From positions 1 through 64,000 of the forward strand of contig CXTY01000019.1 in NCBI GenBank assembly GCA_001404055.1: a stretch of 64,000 nucleotides of DNA. Reading direction: 5' to 3'. The notes under the pieces were generated by a model that saw only the letters and a list, made by a program, of their open reading frames with translations, was not told where the DNA came from and ran no database searches. The stretch is from Roseibium album. GTDB taxonomy: Bacteria > Pseudomonadota > Alphaproteobacteria > Rhizobiales > Stappiaceae. The position numbers and the translations under genes were made by a program. Below are positions 56,611 to 64,000 of the stretch, piece by piece (within the stretch, counting starts at the first letter, position 1; the number at the start of each line of letters is the position of its first letter).

Positions 56611-57186
56611 TCAGGCTGCCCAACGCAGCGCGGCGCGGGCAATCCGCGCTCCGTAATAGTGTGCGGTTTCCTGATCGGCGTTCGGCGGGGACATATCCGG
56701 CCCCTGGTCCGCCAGCGACTGTGCCATTGCGCCGAGACTGGCGCCCATTCGGTTCATGTTGTTGTCAGATCCGGATGTCGAATTGTTGCCCGGTGGCAAG
56801 TCAAGCCCAACCCAGATCATGCCGTGTTGGGCGGCAAAAACGGAGAGGGTTTGCAATGTTCCCGTCTTGTCACCCACTGGACTTGAAGAGTTGGTGAAAC
56901 CGCCCGCAATTTTATCTTTCCAGCCCTGCGCCATCCATTTGGCTGAAGAGGCGTCCATGAACGCTTTGAACTGTGCTGAAACTGTTCCCATGTAGGTCGG
57001 AGACCCGAAAATGATTGCAGCGGCTTCATCCAGTTTGTCCAGGTTGTTGGCGGCTTCCGCTGCCTCCATCAGTTCAGCGTCGATGCCTTCGATGGAATTC
57101 GCGCCAGCCAGAACCGCTTCGGCCTGCACTTTGGTATGCCCGTAGCCGCTGTGAAATACGGCAATGACTTTTGTTTTGTCTGTCAT
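56611..57186 (-). CDS. Flavodoxin-fold NAD(P)H:quinone reductase-like protein
   Basis: A 191-residue FMN-binding protein of the WrbA/NQO kind. The N-terminal phosphate loop is AVFHSGYGHTKVQAEAVLAG, then AIIFGSPTYMGTVSAQFKAF (FMN binding) and GFTNSSSPVGDKTGTLQTLS. It probably performs two-electron quinone reduction or detoxification. It is divergent from an HxlR regulator with a 95-base gap, a pairing typical of electrophile- or quinone-inducible reductases. Confidence 0.92.
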   Translation of the reverse strand: MTDKTKVIAVFHSGYGHTKVQAEAVLAGANSIEGIDAELMEAAEAANNLDKLDEAAAIIFGSPTYMGTVSAQFKAFMDASSAKWMAQGWKDKIAGGFTNSSSPVGDKTGTLQTLSVFAAQHGMIWVGLDLPPGNNSTSGSDNNMNRMGASLGAMAQSLADQGPDMSPPNADQETAHYYGARIARAALRWAA

Positions 57187-57236
57187 GATCTCTTCCCGAG
57201 TTGTTATGACAGAGAGAAATATCGACTTGATAATTT

Positions 57237-57260
57237 TTTAAAAGTAGGTATTTAAAAGTA
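57237..57260 (+). promoter_or_regulatory. Direct repeats in the hxlR/reductase divergent promoter
   Basis: Two perfect copies of tttaaaagta (57237-57246 and 57251-57260) lie between the divergent genes. A 14-base start-to-start spacing fits binding by a dimer of the HxlR protein. This is an inferred operator. Confidence 0.5.
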
Positions 57261-57281
57261 ACCAACTTGGAAAGCGGCGTA

Positions 57282-57671
57282 ATGAAGTTTTCGGATGCTC
57301 CCATAGGCTGTCCAATGGATAGTCTTTTGCAAATAATTTCAGGACCTTGGACCACTTACATTCTTTGGCGTCTGGTCAATCTTGAAAGTGTCAGATTTGG
57401 TGAATTAAAGCGCCTTGTGCCCGGTATTTCGTCGCGAGTTCTGACTGAGAGACTTCGTAAACTGGAGGATGCCGGCTTTGTAACGCGGACATACAAGCCT
57501 ACGATTCCACCAGAAGTATCTTATGCCCTGAGCGACAGAGGGCTTGAATTAAAGACCATATTGAACCAGCTCGCTGACCTGTCGATAAAATGGGAACTCG
57601 CTGAAAGTTGCGAGGCTCAGCCGCTCAGACAAGAGCTGCAGCCATCCGCCGAAGCACCTCCTATCGCATAG
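57282..57671 (+). CDS. HxlR-family transcriptional regulator
   Basis: A 129-residue winged-helix protein: GCPMDSLLQIISGPWTTYIL (with the conserved N-terminal cysteine C10), FGELKRLVPGISSRVLTERL and RKLEDAGFVTRTYKPTIPPE. HxlR regulators often sense electrophiles through the cysteine and control the adjacent reductase. The ATG at 57282 with ggaaag upstream is preferred to a TTG at 57267. Divergent from the flavodoxin-like gene. Confidence 0.93.
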   Translation: MKFSDAPIGCPMDSLLQIISGPWTTYILWRLVNLESVRFGELKRLVPGISSRVLTERLRKLEDAGFVTRTYKPTIPPEVSYALSDRGLELKTILNQLADLSIKWELAESCEAQPLRQELQPSAEAPPIA

Positions 57672-57758
57672 ATATTAGCGTCAGATTGTTCTTTTTTGGA
57701 CGCCCGTTGAATAGCGCGAATATTTGGCGTACTGGCGACCTGTTAACTATCTACAGTC

Positions 57759-57782
57759 GCAGGGCTCGGTTGCGAGCCCTGC
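57759..57782. terminator. Strong hairpin between convergent genes
   Basis: gcagggctcg (57759-57768) and cgagccctgc (57773-57782) form a perfect ten-pair stem with loop gttg. No T-tract follows on either strand. It lies between the convergent HxlR and creatinase genes and may end or protect both transcripts. Confidence 0.5.
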
Positions 57783-57814
57783 GGAATTGATGTTGGGTAC
57801 GTGGCCCGTTCAGT

Positions 57815-59044
57815 CTACCGTTTTGGGATAATGTTGTGCTCCGGACCAAACGGGAAGCCTGTGATGTTGTCAGCGCCATTATCAGTGACGATCAGGATAT
57901 CGTGTTCACGGTAGCCACCTGCCCCAGCTTCGCCCTCAGGGACCATAATCATCGGCTCCATGGAAACCACCATGCCCGGCTCTAGAACCGTCTCAACGTC
58001 CTCTCGCAGCTCAACAGAGGCTTCGCGGCCATAATAGTGGCTGAGAACCCCAAAAGAGTGGCCGTAGCCGAAGCTCCGGTATTTCAGAAGATCGTGACTG
58101 CGATAGATGTCGTTGAGCTCGGCGGCGATGTCGCAGCATCGCGCACCTGGCTTGATCAGTTTCAAGCCTTCCTCATGAACATGGCAATTGATCTCCCAGA
58201 GCTTCAGATGATCGTCCGACGCATATTCGCAAAACAATGTTCGCTCCAGGGCCGTATAATAGCCGAAGATCATCGGGAAGGTGTTCAAGCTCAAAATGTC
58301 GCCAGCCTCGACAACCTTGTTGGTAACCGGGTTGTGTGCACCATCAGTGTTGATGCCTGACTGGAACCAGGTCCAGGTGTCCATCAGTTCCACAAATGGA
58401 AACGACTTGGCGATTTCGCGGATCATGGCGTTGGTGGAAGAAATCGCGACTTCATGCTCTGTGACACCAGCCTGAACAGCTTCGACCAACGCTGCCCCAC
58501 CTACATCACAGATCCGAGCACCCTCCCGAACGAGAACATGCTCTTCGGCACTCTTGATGGTGCGTTGAGCCATGGCGCCAGCAGCAATATCCACAAACTC
58601 AACACCAGGCAAAGCGGCCTCAAGGAGCTTCAGCATTTCCAGGGACACGTGGTCAAACTCAATGCCGATTCGCTTGACAAACGGATTTGGCAGTCCGAGC
58701 AGCGACTGGATTGCGTAGAAATAATTATCGCGACGCCAATCCGTATAGATCACCGTATCGCCGTGCGTACGGCGCCAGGGCTGACCTCCGTCGATCCCGG
58801 CTGCAATGGTTGTGGCCTTGTCCTGCGTGATCAGGAAGCCGTATTTGCGGCCGAAATAGCAATAGAGGAAACCGGAGTAGTAGCAGATGTTGTGGTAAGA
58901 CGTGAAAAGACAGGCATCTATCTGTCGGTCAGACATCAGCTTTCTCAGCTTTGACTGACGGTTATCCATCTCCTGGCTGGAAAACGGCGAAAAAGCCTTC
59001 TCGCCATTGTTCATTTCGTAAATTCGGATCATTTCATCGCTCAT
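57815..59044 (-). CDS. Creatinase (creatine amidinohydrolase)
   Basis: A 409-residue M24 (pita-bread) enzyme hydrolysing creatine to sarcosine and urea. It closely follows the Pseudomonas creatinase pattern as I recall it: FTSYHNICYYSGFLYCYFGR, IDGGQPWRRTHGDTVIYTDW, RDNYFYAIQSLL, ELMDTWTWFQSGINTDGAHN, FGYGHSFGVLSHYYGREASV and LEPGMVVSMEPMIMVPEG. The metal ligands of true M24 aminopeptidases are changed, as in creatinase. The ATG at 59044 has aaggaggagc-like aaggaaggagc upstream. It is last in a row of ABC transporter genes, but a terminator separates them. Confidence 0.92.
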   Translation of the reverse strand: MSDEMIRIYEMNNGEKAFSPFSSQEMDNRQSKLRKLMSDRQIDACLFTSYHNICYYSGFLYCYFGRKYGFLITQDKATTIAAGIDGGQPWRRTHGDTVIYTDWRRDNYFYAIQSLLGLPNPFVKRIGIEFDHVSLEMLKLLEAALPGVEFVDIAAGAMAQRTIKSAEEHVLVREGARICDVGGAALVEAVQAGVTEHEVAISSTNAMIREIAKSFPFVELMDTWTWFQSGINTDGAHNPVTNKVVEAGDILSLNTFPMIFGYYTALERTLFCEYASDDHLKLWEINCHVHEEGLKLIKPGARCCDIAAELNDIYRSHDLLKYRSFGYGHSFGVLSHYYGREASVELREDVETVLEPGMVVSMEPMIMVPEGEAGAGGYREHDILIVTDNGADNITGFPFGPEHNIIPKR

Positions 59045-59085
59045 GCGAGAGCTCCTTCCTTCTCTTGTCCCTAATATGCGGGCCC

Positions 59086-59129
59086 TAAAACGCAAAACGG
59101 GCCGGCTTCTGTGACAAGAAGCCGGCCCG
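59086..59129 (-). terminator. Intrinsic terminator between transporter and creatinase
   Basis: A 13-pair perfect stem: 59098-59110 (cgggccggcttct) with 59117-59129, loop gtgaca. On the minus strand it is followed by ttttgcgtttta. It ends the ABC transporter transcript 54 bases before the creatinase ATG, so the enzyme needs read-through or a promoter within the 40-base spacer. Confidence 0.85.
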
Positions 59130-59247
59130 CCAGGCCCAAATCAAATTGTCTTGCTACCGGGAGACCGATTTTCGATCTCCACCCGATGACTGGCGTTCCG
59201 TCACCGGTTCTTTCGAAAGCAGCGGGCTGATATCAACCCATCCCAGA

Positions 59248-60102
59248 TTATCCTGGTGTCAAACCTCTCAAGCGTTCCGACCGGCGGCGCAACATCTCCA
59301 GAACAGTCAGAAGCGCAACCGATATGGCGACCATCAGAGACGCCACCGCCAGAATGGTCGGAGAAATCTGTTCGCGCAATCCTGTAAACATTTGCCATGG
59401 CAAAGTCTTCTGTCCGGCAGAGCCGAGGAACAGAACCACCACCACTTCGTCAAAGGACGTGATGAAGGCGAACAGCGCACCGGAAACAACACCCGGAATG
59501 ATCAATGGCATCTGCACCTTGAAGAAGGTGGTAACCGGATTGGCACCTAGACTAGCAGAAGCGCGGATCAGGCTTTGATCAAAACCGACAAGTGTTGCAG
59601 TCACCGTGATGATCACAAAAGGCGTGCCCAGCGCTGCGTGAGCCAGCACGACCCCCATATAGGTGCCTTGCAGGCCAATGCGGGAATAAAAGAAATACAT
59701 GCCCGCAGCAGAAATGATCAACGGCACGATCATAGGTGAAATCAGCACTGCCATGATCGCAGGTTTATAGGGCACATGGGATTGCGACAGACCGATTGCG
59801 GCCAAAGTCCCGAAGGTGGTTGCGAACAGCGTCGCAATCGGGGCGATCAGAACTGAATTCTTCAGTGCCTGCTGCCAATCCGGGTTGGTGAAGAAGTCGT
59901 TATAATGCTTGAAGGAAAAGCCTTCCGGACTCAGCGCCAGCATTTCCTTGGTAAATGTGAAGAAGTCCTGTGCATTGAAGCTGAGTGGCAGGATCACCAG
60001 GATCGGAAAGATCAGAAAGAAGAAGATCAGTCCGCAAATAATCCTGAAGGTATAGAACCACGTCCTCTGAAGCGGGGACGCATATGGTGGAAGTGCGCTC
60101 AT
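59248..60102 (-). CDS. ABC transporter permease (PotC/YdcV-like)
   Basis: A 284-residue inner-membrane permease with about six segments. The EAA-type loop is ASASLGANPVTTFFKVQMPL (about 178-197). The N-terminal FYTFRIICGLIFFFLIFPIL and LVISPMIVPLIISAAG match the second permease of spermidine/putrescine-type importers. It follows the first permease by nine bases and precedes the terminator and creatinase. The substrate is inferred to be creatine or a related guanidino compound. Confidence 0.93.
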   Translation of the reverse strand: MSALPPYASPLQRTWFYTFRIICGLIFFFLIFPILVILPLSFNAQDFFTFTKEMLALSPEGFSFKHYNDFFTNPDWQQALKNSVLIAPIATLFATTFGTLAAIGLSQSHVPYKPAIMAVLISPMIVPLIISAAGMYFFYSRIGLQGTYMGVVLAHAALGTPFVIITVTATLVGFDQSLIRASASLGANPVTTFFKVQMPLIIPGVVSGALFAFITSFDEVVVVLFLGSAGQKTLPWQMFTGLREQISPTILAVASLMVAISVALLTVLEMLRRRSERLRGLTPG

Positions 60103-60111
60103 ATGGTCCTC

Positions 60112-61377
60112 CTATCCTAGTTTGACGTTATCAATGCCCACGATCCGGTCGTAGACAACGAAGAGAACAAGAACCGCCACGAGCAGCAGAGTTCCAAGGG
60201 AAGCCGCCAAACCCCAGTTCAGCGATGACGATATGTGATAGGCGATCCGGTTGGATATGAAGATACCGGAGGTACCACCAACCAGCTCAGGTGTGATGTA
60301 GTAGCCGATGGACAAGATGAATGCGAGCACGGCGCCAGCGCCAATTCCCGGAACAGATTGTGGGAAATACACCCGCCAGAACGCAGTCCAGTCATTGGCC
60401 CCCAGGCTCTTGGCCGCTCGCACATAAGTTGGCGAAATGGTCTTCATAACCGAATAGAGGGGAAGGATCATGAATGGCAGCAGAATATGCGTCATTGCTA
60501 TGATCGTGCCGGTTTGATTGTTGATCATCACCAATCGGCCTGCTTCGCTGACCAGGCCGGTCCAGACCAGAAAATCGTTGATGACACCTTGTTGCTGCAA
60601 AAGCACTTTCCACGCGGACGTTCTCACCAGAAGAGACGTCCAGAAGGGCAACAACACCAGGATCATCAGAAGATTGGAGGTGCGTAGCGGCAAGGCTGCA
60701 AGAAGAAATGCGATCGGATAACCAAGCACCAGACAGGCCAGGGTAATCACGATAGACAAAAACAAGGTCCGCCCGAACAGAAGCATGTAGATCCGTTCGT
60801 CAGCCGGTTTCATCTCGATGCCGTCTATACCCCGCTTCGCATCAAAAGCGTTCAGGAAATAGCCGTCGGTATATTTTGGTGAGAATTGTTTCAGCACCTG
60901 CCAGGTGCTCACATCACCCCACTTCTTGTCCGCGTCCAGGAATTGTTCCGTGAACGGTCCGGCTTCATCCATGCGTTTGATGCGGCGACCGGTTTTTCGG
61001 AACAGGCTGGATATTCCGCTTTGCTCATAGTTCAACCGTGAGCCGAGGCGGGTATGCTTTTTTTCGCCAACCGCGACAACCATGTCACCGTAAAGTGCGG
61101 CGAACACTTCTTCATCGGGCACATTGCCGGAACCGGGGTCCCACTCCCGGAGCGCGAAAGCAGTTTTTGGAAGCGTTTCTGCGACGATCCCGTTTTCAAC
61201 GGAGCGGAACAGCATGTCCGCAATCGGTGCGACAAAGGTAATCAGTACAAATATCAGCAAGGGCGCAATCAACAAAAGGGCGCGCAACTTTTCTCGCCGC
61301 AGCGCCTTGGCCAAAGCCGCTTTTAGCGGTTTGCCGTCTTGCGTCGTCAGAACCTGACCGTCGGTGGTATCGCTCAT
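60112..61377 (-). CDS. ABC transporter permease (PotB/YdcU-like)
   Basis: A 421-residue permease. TM1 is at about 32-56 (ALLLIAPLLIFVLITFVAPI). A long periplasmic stretch of about 140 residues (60-200) follows, charged and with KWGDVSTWQVLKQFSPKYT. Then come five more helices; the EAA loop is RAAKSLGANDWTAFWRVYFP (about 323-342). This long loop is characteristic of one PotB-like subgroup. It pairs with the adjacent permease and the ATPase to form the importer. Confidence 0.93.
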   Translation of the reverse strand: MSDTTDGQVLTTQDGKPLKAALAKALRREKLRALLLIAPLLIFVLITFVAPIADMLFRSVENGIVAETLPKTAFALREWDPGSGNVPDEEVFAALYGDMVVAVGEKKHTRLGSRLNYEQSGISSLFRKTGRRIKRMDEAGPFTEQFLDADKKWGDVSTWQVLKQFSPKYTDGYFLNAFDAKRGIDGIEMKPADERIYMLLFGRTLFLSIVITLACLVLGYPIAFLLAALPLRTSNLLMILVLLPFWTSLLVRTSAWKVLLQQQGVINDFLVWTGLVSEAGRLVMINNQTGTIIAMTHILLPFMILPLYSVMKTISPTYVRAAKSLGANDWTAFWRVYFPQSVPGIGAGAVLAFILSIGYYITPELVGGTSGIFISNRIAYHISSSLNWGLAASLGTLLLVAVLVLFVVYDRIVGIDNVKLG

Positions 61378-61449
61378 TAAACAGTCTTCCGCAAATCTAA
61401 AAAGAGGTGCCGGGTGAGGGAAATCCCCACCCGGACCGAAGCCAAAGGC

Positions 61450-62550
61450 TTACTGTGCCAACCACGCCTGGAATTTAGCGTCGATGTCATCGCGGTAATC
61501 AGCCCACCACTCGTAGTTATAGAGGAAGGTGTTTTTCGCGTTGTTCGGGTCTGTCGGCATGTGCGGAGCCATGTCGATGCCGAGGGTTGCGTGCTTGCCG
61601 ACCAATGGAGCGGAGGACTTGCGTGCAGGACCGTAGGAGATGAACTTCGCCTGATCCGCCAGACGTTGCGTGTCTGTGGCGTATTTGACGAGCTTCTTCG
61701 TAGCGGCCAGACGATCTTCCGGAAGACCGGCAGGAATGATCCAACCGTCAAGGTCGAACACCTGAGCGTCCCAGAGCATTTTAACAGGCTGCTTCTGCTC
61801 TTCGATCAGAGCGAAAAGACGTCCGTTATATGTTGAGCCGATCACGACTTCCTTGTCAGCCAGAAGCTGCGGCGTTTCAGCACCAGCTGACCACCAGACA
61901 ACGTTGTCCTTGATGGTGTCGAGCTTTGCCAATGCGCGTGCCTGACCTTCTTCGGTTTCCAGAACGCTGTAGACGTCTTCCTTAGGAACACCGTCACACA
62001 GAAGCGCCCATTCCACGTTGTTGATCGGGCGCTTTTCCAGGGAACGCTTGCCCGGGAAAGTTTCCAGATCAAAGACGTCGCAGATTTCAGTCGGCTCCTT
62101 GCCGCCCCATTCTGCTACGTCTGAACGGTAACCGAATGTGGTTGAATAGACGATCTGCGGGATAAAGCACTCGGAAACCAGAAGGTCGCCGAAATCATCA
62201 GCAGCCGAAGTCCCATCCGGAGCTGCAGCCAGATCCGTGTCTGGATTGATCTCCATTGCCAGGCCTTCGTCGCATAGACGGATCGCGTCAGAAGCAACAA
62301 CGTCAACCAGATCCCAGGTTATGTTGCCGGCTTCGTTCATTGCACGCAGTTTGGCAACGGCCTCAGCAGAGGACTCATCCCAGATGACATTAACGCCTGC
62401 GTTTTCAGCCATGTAGGGATCGGTATAGGCATTTTTCTGGGATGCCTGATACGCACCGCCCCAGGACACAAGCGTCAAGTCAGTTGCAAGTGCAGCGCTG
62501 CCGGTAAACGCAAGCGCGGTACCTGCTAGAATTACAGTTCTGAGCTTCAT
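61450..62550 (-). CDS. ABC transporter substrate-binding protein (PotD-like)
   Basis: A 366-residue periplasmic binding protein. The signal peptide is MKLRTVILAGTALAFTGSAA. The mature part starts TDLTLVSWGGAYQASQKNAY, typical of the spermidine/putrescine-binding family 1; later come DLVDVVASDAIRLCDEG and YWWSAGAETPQLL-like VVWWSAGAETPQLLADKEVV. The ATG at 62550 has gggagc nine bases upstream; the longer frame to 62649 is not supported. It lies between the ATPase and permease genes. The ligand is inferred to be creatine or a similar compound. Confidence 0.93.
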   Translation of the reverse strand: MKLRTVILAGTALAFTGSAALATDLTLVSWGGAYQASQKNAYTDPYMAENAGVNVIWDESSAEAVAKLRAMNEAGNITWDLVDVVASDAIRLCDEGLAMEINPDTDLAAAPDGTSAADDFGDLLVSECFIPQIVYSTTFGYRSDVAEWGGKEPTEICDVFDLETFPGKRSLEKRPINNVEWALLCDGVPKEDVYSVLETEEGQARALAKLDTIKDNVVWWSAGAETPQLLADKEVVIGSTYNGRLFALIEEQKQPVKMLWDAQVFDLDGWIIPAGLPEDRLAATKKLVKYATDTQRLADQAKFISYGPARKSSAPLVGKHATLGIDMAPHMPTDPNNAKNTFLYNYEWWADYRDDIDAKFQAWLAQ

Positions 62551-62641
62551 GAGAAGTAGCTCCCTCTTTTTTGGATTAAACGGATATTCTTCCGTCGTTG
62601 TCGCTGGCGGTCGCAGTTTGCAGCACGACCGCCGGGCGAAT

Positions 62642-63736
62642 TTAGACAACCGCGTCGAGCGCTTTACAGTCGTTGAGCGCCCAGCCCAACGGGACTGTAT
62701 CGCCTACATTCAACGTGCGCTTCTCTCCACGGTTGCGAACTTTTACGATGAACTCATCATTTCCGGCCACGTTCATGCGAACACGGATGTGGTCTCCAAG
62801 ATAAATGAGTTCTTCAACACGGGCGTTGACCAGATTGTCCATTGAATCGTGTGTATCGAATTCAACGCGCTCTGGACGCAGTGACAAGGTTGTCTGATCT
62901 CCAACAGCCGAAACATTCACTCTGTCGGCCTTCAGCTGCGTACCGTCACCGAGTTCAACAAGGCATTCCTCGCCTTGAATATCAATGACCTTGCCACTCA
63001 ACTTGTTGTTCTCACCGATGAACTGCGCGACGAAGGAATTTTGAGGATCTTCATAAAGATCATCTGGTGTCGACAGCTGCTGGATAATTCCGTCGTTGAA
63101 CACGGCAACACGGTCCGACATCGTCAGAGCTTCGGTCTGGTCGTGGGTCACGTAAACAACTGTGACGCCCAGACTTTCGTGAATGTGCTTGATTTCATAT
63201 TGCATCTGTTCACGCAGCTGCTTGTCAAGCGCACCGAGTGGTTCATCCATCAGAACCAGTTCCGGGTTGAAGACGAGCGCTCTTGCCACGGCAACACGCT
63301 GTTGCTGGCCACCAGAGAGCTGAGCCGGACGCCGGTTGCCGAAGGCCCCAAGCTCCACCATTTCCAGCGCCCGCTGAACTTTTTCCTCTTGCTCTGCCTT
63401 GTTCATATTGCGGACTTGCAGCGGAAACGCGAGGTTTTCCGCAACTGTCATATGAGGGAAGAGCGCATAATTCTGGAAGACCATGCCAATGCCACGCTTA
63501 TGCGGCGGCACATTGTTGATGGGCCGGTCATTCAAATAGATTTCGCCATGTGTGGCTGGTTCAAAACCGGCCAGCATCATCAGACAAGTGGTCTTTCCGG
63601 ATCCGGAAGGCCCAAGCATCGTCAGAAATTCGCCGGGAGGAATATCGAGGTTAAGATTTTTTACGACCAGGGTTTCCCCGTCATAGCTCTTTTGAACGCT
63701 GTCATACTTAACAGCAGCGCCCCGTGTGTTCGCCAT
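62642..63736 (-). CDS. ABC transporter ATPase (PotA-like)
   Basis: A 364-residue ATPase. Walker A GPSGSGKTTCLMMLAGFEPA (about 43-62), signature LSGGQQQRVAVARALVFNPE, Walker B LVLMDEPLGALD and H-loop VVYVTHDQTEAL are intact. The C-terminal TOBE-type domain (about 280-360) reads VRVEELIYLGD-like ARVEELIYLGDHIRVRMNV. It heads the minus-strand importer genes and energises uptake. Its start at 63736 is 260 bases from the window end. Confidence 0.95.
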   Translation of the reverse strand: MANTRGAAVKYDSVQKSYDGETLVVKNLNLDIPPGEFLTMLGPSGSGKTTCLMMLAGFEPATHGEIYLNDRPINNVPPHKRGIGMVFQNYALFPHMTVAENLAFPLQVRNMNKAEQEEKVQRALEMVELGAFGNRRPAQLSGGQQQRVAVARALVFNPELVLMDEPLGALDKQLREQMQYEIKHIHESLGVTVVYVTHDQTEALTMSDRVAVFNDGIIQQLSTPDDLYEDPQNSFVAQFIGENNKLSGKVIDIQGEECLVELGDGTQLKADRVNVSAVGDQTTLSLRPERVEFDTHDSMDNLVNARVEELIYLGDHIRVRMNVAGNDEFIVKVRNRGEKRTLNVGDTVPLGWALNDCKALDAVV

Positions 63737-64000
63737 TTTGTCCCCAAGTCTTGTTCATTCATTATTATTTCGTTCGCAACCAATAACTCTGAGATGACAA
63801 CTGACATCGGCGAGCTCTCGATCAATGCGACATCGCATAGACAATCAAAAATACTCACGCAAGGAAAGGGGGGAATGAAAAAAAATAGATATTTTTTAGT
63901 CTGGGCCCGATTTTTTATTTTAGATTGCGTGATTGTCAGAAATTTTTTACTCAACAGAAACAGCCCGGAGAAAGGAAAATCTTCTCCAGGACGATGTAAC
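63737..64000 (-). promoter_or_regulatory. Promoter region of the importer operon with a palindrome
   Basis: The upstream region contains the inverted repeat atgcga-ca-tcgcat (63825-63838), about 90 bases before the ATPase start, plus A- and T-rich tracts near 63880-63925. The palindrome is a candidate operator for a regulator of the creatine genes encoded outside the window. Confidence 0.4.

Overview
The window looks like the chromosome of an alphaproteobacterium, most likely a marine Rhizobiales relative of the Stappiaceae (Roseibium/Labrenzia) type. This is inferred from the gene order rplU-rpmA-obgE-proB-proA-nadD-rsfS-rlmH-envC-ctpA-rppH, an L21 protein with a C-terminal helix-hairpin-helix tail, a DUF1127 protein, a soluble molybdenum formate dehydrogenase and the tRNA sequences. 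No database search was possible, so the genus is only a suggestion.

Layout. (1) 1-10.3 kb is accessory DNA: an IS110/IS1111-type element, a very large exonuclease-RecQ-UvrD fusion helicase, two small envelope proteins, an IS3 remnant and a HEPN-like protein. A 50-bp direct repeat brackets the helicase cassette, and an orphan 3' half of a tRNA-Met lies at the right edge. (2) 10.5-15.2 kb is a small integrated element at tRNA-Ser(CGA): a P4-type integrase, an AlpA-like regulator and a translationally coupled operon with a replication-type HTH protein. (3) 15.2-43.4 kb is conserved core. It holds ribosomal proteins L21/L27, three overlapping GNAT acetyltransferases, Obg GTPase, proline synthesis (proBA), NAD synthesis (nadD), ribosome maturation and silencing (rsfS, rlmH), cell-wall and septation factors (EnvC-like, CtpA, divergent deacetylase), rppH, a formate dehydrogenase (fused NuoE/NuoF-like subunit plus catalytic subunit), queG, a GST, uppP, a WYL regulator, an MFS transporter and an NDUFA9-like protein. 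(4) 43.6-56.4 kb is a second island at tRNA-Leu(CAG). It has a P4-type integrase with five short iterons in front, an AlpA/HTH/tyrosine-recombinase module, then a two-gene cassette: a GHKL (HSP90-like) ATPase overlapping by four bases a large phosphoribosyltransferase-like protein with a cysteine cluster. After these come a truncated DNA methyltransferase start, an IS3 element that seems to have caused a deletion, a truncated P-loop ATPase, an unknown gene and an IS481 element. (5) 56.6-64 kb is metabolic again: a flavodoxin-like quinone reductase divergent from an HxlR regulator, then a minus-strand cluster of a spermidine/putrescine-type ABC importer followed by creatinase.

How the genes work together. 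The core cluster couples ribosome assembly, proline and NAD synthesis and septal wall remodelling. The creatinase cluster reads as uptake of creatine (or a similar guanidino compound) followed by hydrolysis to sarcosine and urea, with a strong terminator separating transport from catabolism. The strongest candidate for an undescribed system is the GHKL-ATPase/PRTase-like pair at 47.9-51.3 kb. It sits beside recombinase genes and the remains of what may be a restriction or methylation locus, the usual setting of anti-phage genes. The exonuclease-RecQ-UvrD fusion at 1.7-6.8 kb is the second candidate.
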